This document shows, one piece after another, positions 25,099 to 33,530 of a stretch of 64,000 bases of DNA. Made by a program: the position numbers and the translations under genes. Position 1 is the stretch's first letter. Every line of letters begins with the position of its first letter. This stretch comes from Paracoccus aminovorans. Its GTDB lineage: Bacteria > Pseudomonadota > Alphaproteobacteria > Rhodobacterales > Rhodobacteraceae. The notes beneath the pieces were generated by a model. That model was not told the origin of the DNA. It ran no database searches and saw only the letters and a program-made list of their open reading frames with translations. Where the stretch lies: assembly GCF_001546115.1 (NCBI RefSeq), contig NZ_KQ955209.1, forward strand, positions 545,949-609,948, given 5' to 3'.

Positions 25099-25593
25099 TC
25101 AGGACCGTTCCGCGAATAGTCGGGTCAGCGGGATCTGCGTCTTGACGAAGGGCGTCTTGATCACCACGAAGCTGAAATACTTGTCCACGCCGACGTCGCG
25201 GTCGATCAGCGATTCGATGATGTTCTGGTAGTCCACGATCCCCGAGGTCACGAATTTCGCCAGATAGTCGTATCCGCCCGACACCAGATGGCATTCGATG
25301 CAGCTGTCGATCTTTTCCAGCGCCTCCTGGAAGCGCGCGAAGTCCGGCGGGCGGTGGTTCTTCAGGGTGAATTCGGTAAAGACGGTCAGCGTCTCGCCCA
25401 GCTTCGCCACGTTGATCTGGGCGCTGTAGCCGGTGATGTATCCGGCCTGCTGCAGCTTCTTGACCCGCATCAGGCAGGGCGAGGGGGACAGCGCGACCAG
25501 ATCGGCCAGCTCGACATTGGTGATGCGGCCGTTCTTCTGCAGTTCGGCCAGGATCTTCACATCGATGCGGTCCAGTTTCAGCGGCGGTGCCAT
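25099..25593 (-). CDS. Lrp/AsnC-family transcriptional regulator
   Basis: The 164-residue protein has the Lrp HTH (LDRIDVKILAELQKNGRITN, then ALSPSPCLMRVKKLQQAGYI) and a C-terminal RAM ligand-binding domain. Lrp-type regulators sense amino acids and control their transport and breakdown. It is divergent from the flavin oxidase at 25749. The gap contains a dyad CTGCCGC-N8-GCGGCAG (25676-25697) that could be its operator. A GGAAG site precedes the chosen ATG at 25593. Confidence 0.88.
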   Translation of the reverse strand: MAPPLKLDRIDVKILAELQKNGRITNVELADLVALSPSPCLMRVKKLQQAGYITGYSAQINVAKLGETLTVFTEFTLKNHRPPDFARFQEALEKIDSCIECHLVSGGYDYLAKFVTSGIVDYQNIIESLIDRDVGVDKYFSFVVIKTPFVKTQIPLTRLFAERS

Positions 25594-25675
25594 TCGATCT
25601 TCCTTCCCGTTCCGGGTCCCTTCTGCTGCAATTCGGCCTCGCTGCCAACCGGCTGCGATTCGACAGGAAATGCCG

Positions 25676-25697
25676 CTGCCGCCGCGAGATGCGGCAG
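25676..25697. promoter_or_regulatory. 22-bp dyad CTGCCGC-N8-GCGGCAG, candidate Lrp-type operator
   Basis: This perfect 7-bp inverted repeat lies 51 bp upstream of the flavin oxidase start and in the divergent gap with the Lrp gene. Assignment to the regulator is by position only. Confidence 0.35.
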
Positions 25698-25748
25698 ATG
25701 CGGCTGGCCACCCGCCGCTAGCCTGCGGTGACACGACCGGAGAACCCC

Positions 25749-27074
25749 ATGCCCGCACCGCTTTTGTCCATCGAGACCGCCGGAGACCTGCCCGCCCGCG
25801 CCGATTGCGTCGTGATCGGCGGCGGCGTTGTCGGTGTCTCGGCCGCCTATTGGCTGGCCCGTGCCGGGCAAAGCGTGGTGCTGCTGGAAAAGGGACGCAT
25901 CGGGGCGGAACAGTCCAGCCGCAACTGGGGCTGGTGCCGGCAGCAGAATCGCGATGCCCGCGAATTGCCCTTGTCCACGCGCAGCCTGGACCTGTGGGAG
26001 CAGATGGCCGCCGACCTGGGCCCCGGCATCGGCTTTCGCCGCTGCGGGCTCTTGTATCTGACCGATGACCCCGCCGAGCTGGAAGGCTGGGCCGCCTGGG
26101 GCCGCTTCGCGCAAGGCGAAGGCATCGACACGCGGATGCTGTCGGGCCCCGAGGCTGCCGAGCGCGGCCGCGCCACCGGCAAATCCTGGCTGGGCGGCGT
26201 CTGGTCGCCCACGGACGGCATTGCCGACCCCGCCAGCGCCGCGCCGCTGATCGCGCAGGGCATCGTCAAGCATGGCGGCCATGTGATCCAGTCCTGCGCC
26301 GCCCGCGGGCTGGAGCTTGAGGCCGGCCGCGTCGCGGGCGTCGTGACCGAGCGCGGCACGATCCGCACCGGCACGGTGGTGATGGCCGGCGGGGCCTGGG
26401 CCGGCAGTTTCCTGCACCAGCTGGGGATCGGCTTCCCGCAAGCCTCGGTGCGCAGTTCGATCCTGTCGGTGATGCCGGGCGCCGAGGGGCTGCCCGATGC
26501 CCTGCATACCGCTGCCGTATCGGCCACGCGCCGGGGCGACGGCGGCTATACGCTGGCGATCTCGGGCCGGGCCAATGTGGATCCGACGCCGCGGATGATC
26601 GCCGGCGCCAGGCATTTCCTGCCGATGTTCGCGAAACGCTGGCGCGCCCTGCGCCCCGGCGGGCTGCAGGGCTGGGCTGCGGGGTTCGAGACCCGCGCCC
26701 GCTGGTCCCTGGATCGCGAAACGCCCATGGAGCGGGTGCGGATTCTCGACCCGCATCCGTCGAAGGCCCTGGTCAGGGAAACGCTGGCCCGCGCCCGCCG
26801 CCTGCTGCCCGCGTTGCGGGACATTCCCGTGCAGGCCAGCTGGGCGGGCTTCATCGACAGCACGCCCGACGGGGTGCCGGTCATTGACGCGGATTGCGGC
26901 CTGCCGGGCCTGGTCCTGGCGGCGGGCCTGTCGGGCCATGGCTTCGGGATCGGGCCGGGGGTCGGGCATCTGGTGGCCGACATGATCCTGGGCCGGACGC
27001 CGATCACCGAGATCGCGCAATACCGGCTGGACCGCTTCAAGGGCAGCCAATGGGGCAAGGTGGCGAAGTTCTGA
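25749..27074 (+). CDS. FAD-dependent amino-acid/amine oxidoreductase (DAO family)
   Basis: The 441-residue flavoenzyme has the FAD dinucleotide motif GGGVVG near residue 28 and a C-terminal DAO signature (VLAAGLSGHGFGIGPGVGHL). The segment SSRNWGWCRQQNRD resembles D-amino-acid/opine dehydrogenase beta-type proteins. There is no signal peptide, so it acts in the cytoplasm. It is convergent with the next oxidase, with only 2 bp between stops, and is likely under the divergent Lrp regulator. It could supply the missing beta subunit for the 2Fe-2S/FAD pair at 33231-34852. Confidence 0.85.
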   Translation: MPAPLLSIETAGDLPARADCVVIGGGVVGVSAAYWLARAGQSVVLLEKGRIGAEQSSRNWGWCRQQNRDARELPLSTRSLDLWEQMAADLGPGIGFRRCGLLYLTDDPAELEGWAAWGRFAQGEGIDTRMLSGPEAAERGRATGKSWLGGVWSPTDGIADPASAAPLIAQGIVKHGGHVIQSCAARGLELEAGRVAGVVTERGTIRTGTVVMAGGAWAGSFLHQLGIGFPQASVRSSILSVMPGAEGLPDALHTAAVSATRRGDGGYTLAISGRANVDPTPRMIAGARHFLPMFAKRWRALRPGGLQGWAAGFETRARWSLDRETPMERVRILDPHPSKALVRETLARARRLLPALRDIPVQASWAGFIDSTPDGVPVIDADCGLPGLVLAAGLSGHGFGIGPGVGHLVADMILGRTPITEIAQYRLDRFKGSQWGKVAKF

Positions 27075-27076
27075 GC

Positions 27077-28171
27077 TCATGCCGCAAAACGCCCGATGTG
27101 GAAATCCTCCAGCGGCGTTTCGCAGCGGCCTGTTGCGACCAGTTCCGCCATCGCATCGCCCACGCCGGGGCCCAGCTGGAAGCCGTGGCCGCAGAAACCG
27201 AAGGCATGGAACAGCCCCGCCGTGGTCCCCGAGGCGCCCATGACCGGCAAGCCGTCGCGGACATAGCCCTCGGCCCCCGACCATTGCCGGATCACCGCAA
27301 CATGGCGCAGGGCCGGGCACAGGCGCACCACCGCGCGCAATTGCGCGGGCAGGCGGGCGGGGTCGGCATGGGCGCGGCCATCCGCGCCGACCGTCCCCCG
27401 GTCCACCGCGCCGCCAAAGACCACGTTGCCGCGTTCGACCTGCCGCAGATAGGCGCCGTGATCCGCCGACCAGACCCCGACAACCGGCAGGATGCGGTGC
27501 GGCAGCGGCTCGGTCACGGCCATCTGCGGGCCGCGAACCTCGATTGGCACGGGTTCGCCGAACTGCGCCGCCAGAGCCGCGCCGTGATGGCCCGTGCAGT
27601 TGACCAACCGATCAGCATGGAACGTCCCGCGCGCGGTTTCGACGGTAAAGCCGGGCTGGACGGACAGCACCTGCGCCTGGTCCACCACCTGCACGCCCGC
27701 CCGCGCCGCGGCATCGGCAAAGGCCGGCGCGATCAGCCGCGGGTTGGCCGACCCGTCGCGGGGCGAGAACGACGCGGCGATGGCCTCCGGCCCAAGCCCC
27801 GGAAAGCGCCGTCGGATCTGGTCCGGGCCCAGCTCCTCAAGCTCCAATCCCCAGGGTCGGGCGTCTTCGGCAAAGCGGCGCATCAGCGCCAGGCCCTCGG
27901 CGTTGAAGATCAGCCGCAGGTGGCCGGCCGCGCGGAATTCCACGTCGCGGCCCAGCAGCGCTTCCAGCCGGTGCCACAGGGCAAGCGAGCGATGCGCCAG
28001 CGGCAATTGCGGCAGGTAGCGCCCGCTGCGCCGGATGTTGCCGAAAGATGCGACGGTCGCCCCGGCGCCGATGCGGCCGCTGTCGATCAGGGTCGTGGCG
28101 ATGCCCCGGCGCGCCAGGAAGAACGCCGTTGCACTGCCCATCAAGCCGCCGCCCAGAACGATCACCGACAT
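27077..28171 (-). CDS. FAD-dependent oxidoreductase (DAO family, opine-oxidase beta/HcnC-like)
   Basis: The 364-residue protein begins at once with the FAD motif VLGGGLMGSATAFFLA and ends in FHAFGFCGHGFQLGPGVGDA, the standard C-terminal FAD/substrate region. The size and the very short N terminus match the beta subunits of opine oxidase and HcnC. GGGGAA precedes ATG 28171. It is divergent from a LysR gene and probably under its control through the dyad at 28248-28262. Together with 33231-33530 and 33527-34852 it would make a complete three-subunit enzyme, a point inferred from family knowledge. Confidence 0.85.
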   Translation of the reverse strand: MSVIVLGGGLMGSATAFFLARRGIATTLIDSGRIGAGATVASFGNIRRSGRYLPQLPLAHRSLALWHRLEALLGRDVEFRAAGHLRLIFNAEGLALMRRFAEDARPWGLELEELGPDQIRRRFPGLGPEAIAASFSPRDGSANPRLIAPAFADAAARAGVQVVDQAQVLSVQPGFTVETARGTFHADRLVNCTGHHGAALAAQFGEPVPIEVRGPQMAVTEPLPHRILPVVGVWSADHGAYLRQVERGNVVFGGAVDRGTVGADGRAHADPARLPAQLRAVVRLCPALRHVAVIRQWSGAEGYVRDGLPVMGASGTTAGLFHAFGFCGHGFQLGPGVGDAMAELVATGRCETPLEDFHIGRFAA

Positions 28172-28247
28172 CCGCGTTCCCCCGAAAACCTTGCCCAAGG
28201 GAACGCCGGGGGGCATGAAGGGTCAAGGACGAGTTCTTGGGTGAACC

Positions 28248-28262
28248 ATAAGTCGAACCTAT
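28248..28262. promoter_or_regulatory. LysR-type box ATAAG-N5-CCTAT
   Basis: This 15-bp partial dyad lies in the divergent gap between the oxidase and LysR genes. It matches 11 of 15 bases of the box at 29137-29151 upstream of hyuA, which suggests one regulator controls both promoters. An overlapping, longer dyad CCATA-N9-TATGG spans 28246-28264. Confidence 0.5.
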
Positions 28263-28268
28263 GGGGGC

Positions 28269-29153
28269 ATGATGCGGGCCAGGCAGCTTGAGGTGTTCGT
28301 GGCGGTGATGCGCGCAGGCTCGATCACCGCTGCGGCGCGGATGCTGAACATCTCGCAACCCGCCCTCAGCCAGGTGCTGCTGCATGCCGAGGACGAGTTG
28401 GGCTTTCCCCTGTTCACCCGCGAAAAGGGCCGCCTGCACCCCACGCCCGAGGCGCTGGAGCTGCTGCCCGATGCCGAGCGGCTGTTCGGCGGGCTGGAAG
28501 GGTTGCGCCGCAAGACCGCCGACCTGCGGCAGGGGCGGGCGGGGCTGGTGCGCATCGCGGCCTCGCCCCCGCCGGCGATGTCCTTCCTGCCGGGGGTGCT
28601 GGCCGCCTATCGCAAGGCGCATCCCGACATCCTGGTGCGCGCCCATGTCGCCCCGGTCGCCTCGCTGATCACCATGCTGCGCGCAGGGGATGCCATGCTG
28701 GCGCTGGCGCTGGACGACACGATGCCGCCCGATATCGACGTCGAGCCGCTGGGGGGCACGCGGTTTACCTGTCTTTTGCCGCCGGACCATCCGTTCGTGG
28801 ACCGCGACGGGCTGAGACTTGCCGATCTGCAGGATCAGGCATTGATCTCCTATCGCGCGGCGACCCGCCCACATCATGAATTGTCCCAGGCGGCCCGCGT
28901 CCAGGGCCTGCGGTTCGAGCCGATCCTGGAGATCGACATGTCGATCACCGCCGTGGGCTTCGTGCAGGCGGGGCTGGGGATTGCGGTGGTCGATTCCCTG
29001 CTGCCCTGGGCGCAGTTCGCGGGCATCCGGCAATGCCCGCTGCTGGACGATGCGGCGCTGCCCCTGTCGCTGCTGACGCTGAAGGGCCGCGTGCTGTCGC
29101 GCGCGGAAAGCCTGATGCGGGACACGATCCGAAGGCATAAGCCCGACTTATAG
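28269..29153 (+). CDS. LysR-family transcriptional regulator
   Basis: The 294-residue protein has the HTH at residues 5-62 (RQLEVFVAVMRAGSITAAAR and NISQPALSQVLLHAEDELGF) and a substrate-binding domain from about residue 95. It is divergent from the oxidase at 27077 and 75 bp upstream of hyuA in the same direction. Similar 15-bp dyads stand before both, so it probably activates both the oxidase and the hyuAB operon. The effector is unknown. Two adjacent ATGs (28269 and 28272) are possible starts. Confidence 0.9.
   Translation: MMRARQLEVFVAVMRAGSITAAARMLNISQPALSQVLLHAEDELGFPLFTREKGRLHPTPEALELLPDAERLFGGLEGLRRKTADLRQGRAGLVRIAASPPPAMSFLPGVLAAYRKAHPDILVRAHVAPVASLITMLRAGDAMLALALDDTMPPDIDVEPLGGTRFTCLLPPDHPFVDRDGLRLADLQDQALISYRAATRPHHELSQAARVQGLRFEPILEIDMSITAVGFVQAGLGIAVVDSLLPWAQFAGIRQCPLLDDAALPLSLLTLKGRVLSRAESLMRDTIRRHKPDL
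29137..29151. promoter_or_regulatory. LysR-type box ATAAG-N5-CTTAT upstream of hyuA
   Basis: A perfect 5-N5-5 dyad overlaps the last codons of the LysR gene and lies 78 bp before the hyuA start. It resembles the site at 28248-28262. Control by the neighbouring regulator is inferred. Confidence 0.5.
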
Positions 29154-29228
29154 CCCGCGCCGCTTTGCGTCTTGGACGCGGATCGCCGCTTCTGGTTCCA
29201 TCGCCTCGACCAATGATGGAGTGGCGGA

Positions 29229-31262
29229 ATGGACGGGACCGTAGCGGACTGGAAGATCGGCGTCGATATCGGCGGCACCTTCATGGATTTCTGCGCGCTG
29301 GAGGCGACCTCGGGCCGCGTCGCATCGCTGAAGGTGCTGACCACGCCCGACGATCCCGGCGCCGAACTGCTGGAAGGGCTTCGGCTGCTGGCTGAACGCG
29401 AAGGGCTGGATCCGGCGACGGTCAGCCGCTTCGTGCACGGCACCACGGTCGGCATCAACACCATCATCCAGCGCAAGGGCGCGCGCCTGGCGCTGATCAC
29501 CAATGCGGGCTTCGAGGATGTGATCGAGCTCGCCCGGTTGCGGATGCCCGAGATGTATTCGCTGTTCTGCCACCGGCCCGACCCGCTGGTCTCGCGCGAC
29601 ATGATCTTCGGCATCCCAGCCCGGATGCGCGCCGACGGCCGCCAGACCCTCGCCCCCGATGGGGTCGCCATCGCCGATGCCGTGGCCCGCGCCAAGGCCG
29701 CAGGCGCCGAGGGGGTGATCGTGGCGCTGCTGCATTCCTGGCGCGACGGCTCGCAGGAGGCCGCCGTCAAGGCGCAGATCGAGGCGCAGGCGCCCGATCT
29801 GTTCGTCTTCACCTCGGCGGAGGTCTGGCCGGTGATCCGCGAATACGAGCGCAGCTCGACCGCGATCCTGAACGGCTATGTCCATCCGCGCGTCGCGGGC
29901 TATCTGACGGCGCTGGAATCGCGGCTGGCGGGGCAGGGGGTTCCGGCCCGCGCCATGCTGACCAAGTCGAACGGCGGGCTGATGACCGCGGCCGAGGGGC
30001 GGCGCGACTGCGTGTCGATGCTGCTGTCGGGCACGGCATCCGGCGTGATCGGCGCAAGCTGGCTGGCCCGCCAGGCCGGCGAGGATCGCATCCTGACGCT
30101 GGACATCGGCGGCACCTCGGCCGATTTCGCGCTGATCGTGGACGGGCAGGTGCAGTTCGGATCGGACGAGCTGATCGGCGAGTTTCCGTTGCACATCCCT
30201 TCGGTCTCGGTCAGTTCCATCGGCATCGGCGGCGGCTCCATCGCCAGCGTGGACGCGCAGGGGGTGCTGCGCGTCGGGCCGGAATCGGCGGGATCGAACC
30301 CCGGTCCGGCCTGCTACGCACGCGGCGGGACACAGGCCACGGTGACGGATGCGATGGCGGTCTGCGGCTGGCTGGGCCACAGCCAGATGGCCTACGGCCA
30401 GTTGCAGATGGACGTGGCGCTGGCCCGGCAGGCCGTTGCTGCCTTGGCCGAGCAGCTTGGCCGCGGCCCCGAGGAAACCGCGCAGGCGATCCTCGACATC
30501 GCGATTTCCGAGATGTTCGTCGAGGTCGAGAAGCTGTCCTCGCGCGCCGGCGTCGATCTGCGGGATTTCGCGCTGATGCCGTTTGGTGGCGGCGGGCCGA
30601 TGCTGGGGGCGTTCCTGGCGCGCGAGCTGGGGATCTCGCGCGTCATCGCCCCGCGCCGTCCGGGCGTGGTCTCTGCGCTTGGCGGTCTGGTAGCCGATCT
30701 GCGCGGCGACTTCATCCGCACGGTCTTTGCCGATCTGGGCGCGGATCTGACCGCGCCGTTCCGGGCGCTGACCGATGACGGTCGCGCCTGGCTGGCCGCC
30801 CAGGGCCATCACGGCGCCGCCGACCTGCACCTGTCCGCCGACATGCGCTATGCCGGCCAGAGCTACGAGATCGAGGTCGGTCTGGAACCCGCTTGGCTGA
30901 ACGATCCCGCCCGCATCGCGCAGGCCTTCCACGCCACGCATCTGCGTCTTTACGATTTCGACGACCCCGAGGGCCGGATCGAGATCGTGAACCTGCGCCT
31001 GTCCGCCATCGGTGCCGGGCCGAAGCCCGAATTCCCGGTAGAGACGGGCGATCCCGCCCCCCCCCGGCCCGCGCGCCATGTGCCGGTGCATCTGGGGGCC
31101 TGGCAGGAGATCCCGCTCTATGACCGCGCGGACCTGACGGGGGGTGCGCGTTTCCACGGCCCCGCAATCGTCACGCAGGAAGACACCACTTTCGCCATCC
31201 CCGAAGGCGCGACGGCCCAGGTGGACGACCACCTGAACATCCACCTGAGCTTTGCGGAGTAA
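29229..31262 (+). CDS. hyuA: N-methylhydantoinase A / hydantoinase-oxoprolinase alpha-type subunit
   Basis: The 677-residue protein has the two ATP-binding regions of the hydantoinase/oxoprolinase family: VDIGGTFMDF at the N terminus and LDIGGTSADFALI in the middle, with FVHGTTVGINTII between. With HyuB it performs ATP-dependent opening of a cyclic amide such as N-methylhydantoin, 5-oxoproline or, in relatives, acetone carboxylation. HyuA and HyuB are adjacent with 4 bp between. The context of N-demethylase, opine-oxidase-like subunits and amine oxidases supports breakdown of an N-methylated or cyclic amide. Confidence 0.9.
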   Translation: MDGTVADWKIGVDIGGTFMDFCALEATSGRVASLKVLTTPDDPGAELLEGLRLLAEREGLDPATVSRFVHGTTVGINTIIQRKGARLALITNAGFEDVIELARLRMPEMYSLFCHRPDPLVSRDMIFGIPARMRADGRQTLAPDGVAIADAVARAKAAGAEGVIVALLHSWRDGSQEAAVKAQIEAQAPDLFVFTSAEVWPVIREYERSSTAILNGYVHPRVAGYLTALESRLAGQGVPARAMLTKSNGGLMTAAEGRRDCVSMLLSGTASGVIGASWLARQAGEDRILTLDIGGTSADFALIVDGQVQFGSDELIGEFPLHIPSVSVSSIGIGGGSIASVDAQGVLRVGPESAGSNPGPACYARGGTQATVTDAMAVCGWLGHSQMAYGQLQMDVALARQAVAALAEQLGRGPEETAQAILDIAISEMFVEVEKLSSRAGVDLRDFALMPFGGGGPMLGAFLARELGISRVIAPRRPGVVSALGGLVADLRGDFIRTVFADLGADLTAPFRALTDDGRAWLAAQGHHGAADLHLSADMRYAGQSYEIEVGLEPAWLNDPARIAQAFHATHLRLYDFDDPEGRIEIVNLRLSAIGAGPKPEFPVETGDPAPPRPARHVPVHLGAWQEIPLYDRADLTGGARFHGPAIVTQEDTTFAIPEGATAQVDDHLNIHLSFAE

Positions 31263-31266
31263 GCCC

Positions 31267-33234
31267 ATGTTCGACAAGATGACGCTTCAGGTCCTGGCCA
31301 ACCACGCCCGCGCGGCGGCCGAGAACATGGCGCATACGCTGCACCGCACGGCGCATTCGGCCTTCGTCAAGGAAACGCAGGACTTCACCGTCATGCTGAT
31401 GGACAAGGGCGGCGACACCTTCGCGGTGCCGATGGACCTGGGCGCGACCTGGTATCCGGGCCTGACCTATGGCCGGGCTATCGCCATGGTGGAGGATTAC
31501 CGCCCCGGCGACGTGGCCTTCACCAACGACCCCTATTCCGGCCATGTCGCGACCCATGCCCCCGACACCCACCTGTGGAAGCCGGTCTTCGCGGATGGCG
31601 AGATCGTCGCCTGGACCGGCGGGCATATCCACAACACCGACATGGGCGGCGCGGTGCCGGCGTCCCTGTCCCGGTCCCTGACCGAGATCCACCAGGAAGG
31701 CATCCGCTTTCCGCCGATGAAGCTGGTGAACGAAGGCGTCTTCGACGAGCAGATCCTGCGGATCATGCAGACCAATGTCCGCAAGCCCGCGCTGAACATC
31801 GGCGACATCAAGGCGCTGGTCGGCGCGCTGAACACCGGCGAGCGCAAGGTGCACCAGATGATCGCCCGGTTCGGCAAGCAGGGCTTCGTCCAGGGCGTCG
31901 CGGCGCTGAAGGACCAGGCCGAGGCGCAGGCCCGCGACATCCTGCGCGCGATCCCGGACGGGGATTACCATTTCGCCGATTACGCCGACGAGGACAGCGA
32001 CCAGGCCAATCCCTGCCGGTTGAACCTGACCCTGAAGATCCGGGGCGACAGCGCGGTGCTGGATTTCACCGGATCGGACCCGCAGCTTGGCAGTTCGCTG
32101 AACGTGCCCTCGGGCGGGGATCCGCGGCATACCATGCTGCTGGTGGGGGTCTATTACGTCCTCTATACGCTGAACCCGCGCATCCTGCTGAACACCGGGC
32201 TGACGCGGCCCTTCACCTGCATCGCGCCGGAAGGCACGGTGCTGAACCCGGTCGCGCCCGCTGCGGTGGGGATGCGGTCGCTGACCTGCGCGCGGTTGCG
32301 GTCGGTGATCTTCGGGGCATTCTCGCAGGCCATTCCCGACCGGATGCCCGCCGCGCCCGCCGGCAACAACTGCATCATCAACGTGATGACGCGGGACGAG
32401 CGCACGCAGAAGACGGTCATCGCTGCCGTGAACCCGGTGGTGGGCGGCGGCGGCGGCATGCCCTGGCGCGACGGCACCAACGGCTCGGGCGCGGACGCGG
32501 CCTATCTGAAGAACACCCCCATCGAGATCACCGAGACCGAGGTGCCGGTGGAATTCGTCCGCTACGGCCTTGCGCAGGACAGCGGCGGGGCCGGTCGCTG
32601 GCGGGGCGGGCTGGCCACCGAGATGGCCTTCCGCGTCTTCGCCCCCGACAGCAGCATCACCGCGCGCAACCGCGACCGCAGCGTCTTCCGCCCCTGGGGG
32701 ATCCTGGGCGGCAAGGCGGCGGGCCTGGCCGAGATGATCGTGAACCCCGGAACGCCCGACGAACGGCGCACCGGGTCCGCCGACACCGCGATCCTTGGCC
32801 CCGGCGATGTGCTGATGATCCGTTCCGCCGGGGGCGGCGGGCGCGGCAACCCCTTCGAGCGCGAGGTCTGGCGCGTCGAGCAGGATGTGGCGCGGGGCTA
32901 TGTCTCGGTCGATGCGGCGCGGCGCGATTACGGCGTGGTCGTCGGCGATGCCGATGCCACGGCGGCGCTGCGGGCGCAGGCGACGGAACATCAGGGGCAT
33001 TTCCATTTCGGCCCCGAACGCGACGGCTTCGAGGCGCGCTGGACCAGCGCCGCCTATGAGGCCCTGACGGCGATCCTGACGGCGCTGCCGATCCACTGGC
33101 GCTTCTTCGCCAAGACCGAGATCTTCCGCCGCATGGAGGGCAATGGCCCCGAGGCCGTGCACCGCGCCTTCGATGCCGTCTGCGCGCGTTTCCCCGACCT
33201 GCCGCGCCCGGCCCTTGCGCAGGCCGCGGAATGA
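31267..33234 (+). CDS. hyuB: N-methylhydantoinase B / hydantoinase-oxoprolinase beta-type subunit
   Basis: The 655-residue protein has conserved HyuB segments (AFVKETQDFTVMLMDKGGDT, NDPYSGHVATHAPD, NPCRLNLTLKIRG, and a Gly-rich VVGGGGGMPWRDG). The C terminus is longer than the shortest relatives, with an extra ~90 residues after the Gly-rich domain. The stop overlaps the start of the 2Fe-2S protein (ATGA), tying the hydantoinase to the oxidase subunits in one transcript. It acts together with HyuA. Confidence 0.9.
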   Translation: MFDKMTLQVLANHARAAAENMAHTLHRTAHSAFVKETQDFTVMLMDKGGDTFAVPMDLGATWYPGLTYGRAIAMVEDYRPGDVAFTNDPYSGHVATHAPDTHLWKPVFADGEIVAWTGGHIHNTDMGGAVPASLSRSLTEIHQEGIRFPPMKLVNEGVFDEQILRIMQTNVRKPALNIGDIKALVGALNTGERKVHQMIARFGKQGFVQGVAALKDQAEAQARDILRAIPDGDYHFADYADEDSDQANPCRLNLTLKIRGDSAVLDFTGSDPQLGSSLNVPSGGDPRHTMLLVGVYYVLYTLNPRILLNTGLTRPFTCIAPEGTVLNPVAPAAVGMRSLTCARLRSVIFGAFSQAIPDRMPAAPAGNNCIINVMTRDERTQKTVIAAVNPVVGGGGGMPWRDGTNGSGADAAYLKNTPIEITETEVPVEFVRYGLAQDSGGAGRWRGGLATEMAFRVFAPDSSITARNRDRSVFRPWGILGGKAAGLAEMIVNPGTPDERRTGSADTAILGPGDVLMIRSAGGGGRGNPFEREVWRVEQDVARGYVSVDAARRDYGVVVGDADATAALRAQATEHQGHFHFGPERDGFEARWTSAAYEALTAILTALPIHWRFFAKTEIFRRMEGNGPEAVHRAFDAVCARFPDLPRPALAQAAE

Positions 33235-33530
33235 CCGGGCAACTGGTCCGGCTGGCCGAGACGGGGCGCGCGCCGGTCGCCTTCCGTTTCGACGGGCGGG
33301 ACATGACCGGGCTGATGGGCGACACGGTGCTGACCGCGATCCTGACCGGCGCCGGATCGCTGCGCCCGGCCGAGTTCGGGCCGGAGCGGCGTGCGGGCTT
33401 CTGCCTGATGGGCGCCTGCCAGGATTGCTGGATCTGGGCCGAGGACGGCTCGCGCCTGCGCGCCTGCTCGACGCCCCTTGCGGCGGGGATGCGGCTGCTT
33501 TCCGAGGCGCCGCAAGGGTGGCCCGCATGA
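33231..33530 (+). CDS. Small 2Fe-2S subunit of an opine-oxidase/HcnA-like enzyme
   Basis: The 99-residue protein contains CLMGACQDCWIW and a later ACSTPL, giving the C-x4-C-x2-C...C pattern of the small plant-type 2Fe-2S proteins that accompany HcnB/OoxA subunits. It shuttles electrons from the flavin subunits. It overlaps hyuB (4 bp) upstream and the FAD subunit (4 bp) downstream. These overlaps make co-expression in one complex very likely. Confidence 0.85.
   Translation: MTGQLVRLAETGRAPVAFRFDGRDMTGLMGDTVLTAILTGAGSLRPAEFGPERRAGFCLMGACQDCWIWAEDGSRLRACSTPLAAGMRLLSEAPQGWPA

Noticed and set aside
29148..31277. A 709-codon minus-strand frame opposite hyuA, and similar long frames opposite other genes
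   Set aside because: Same reason: they mirror well-supported genes on the other strand and have low-complexity composition.
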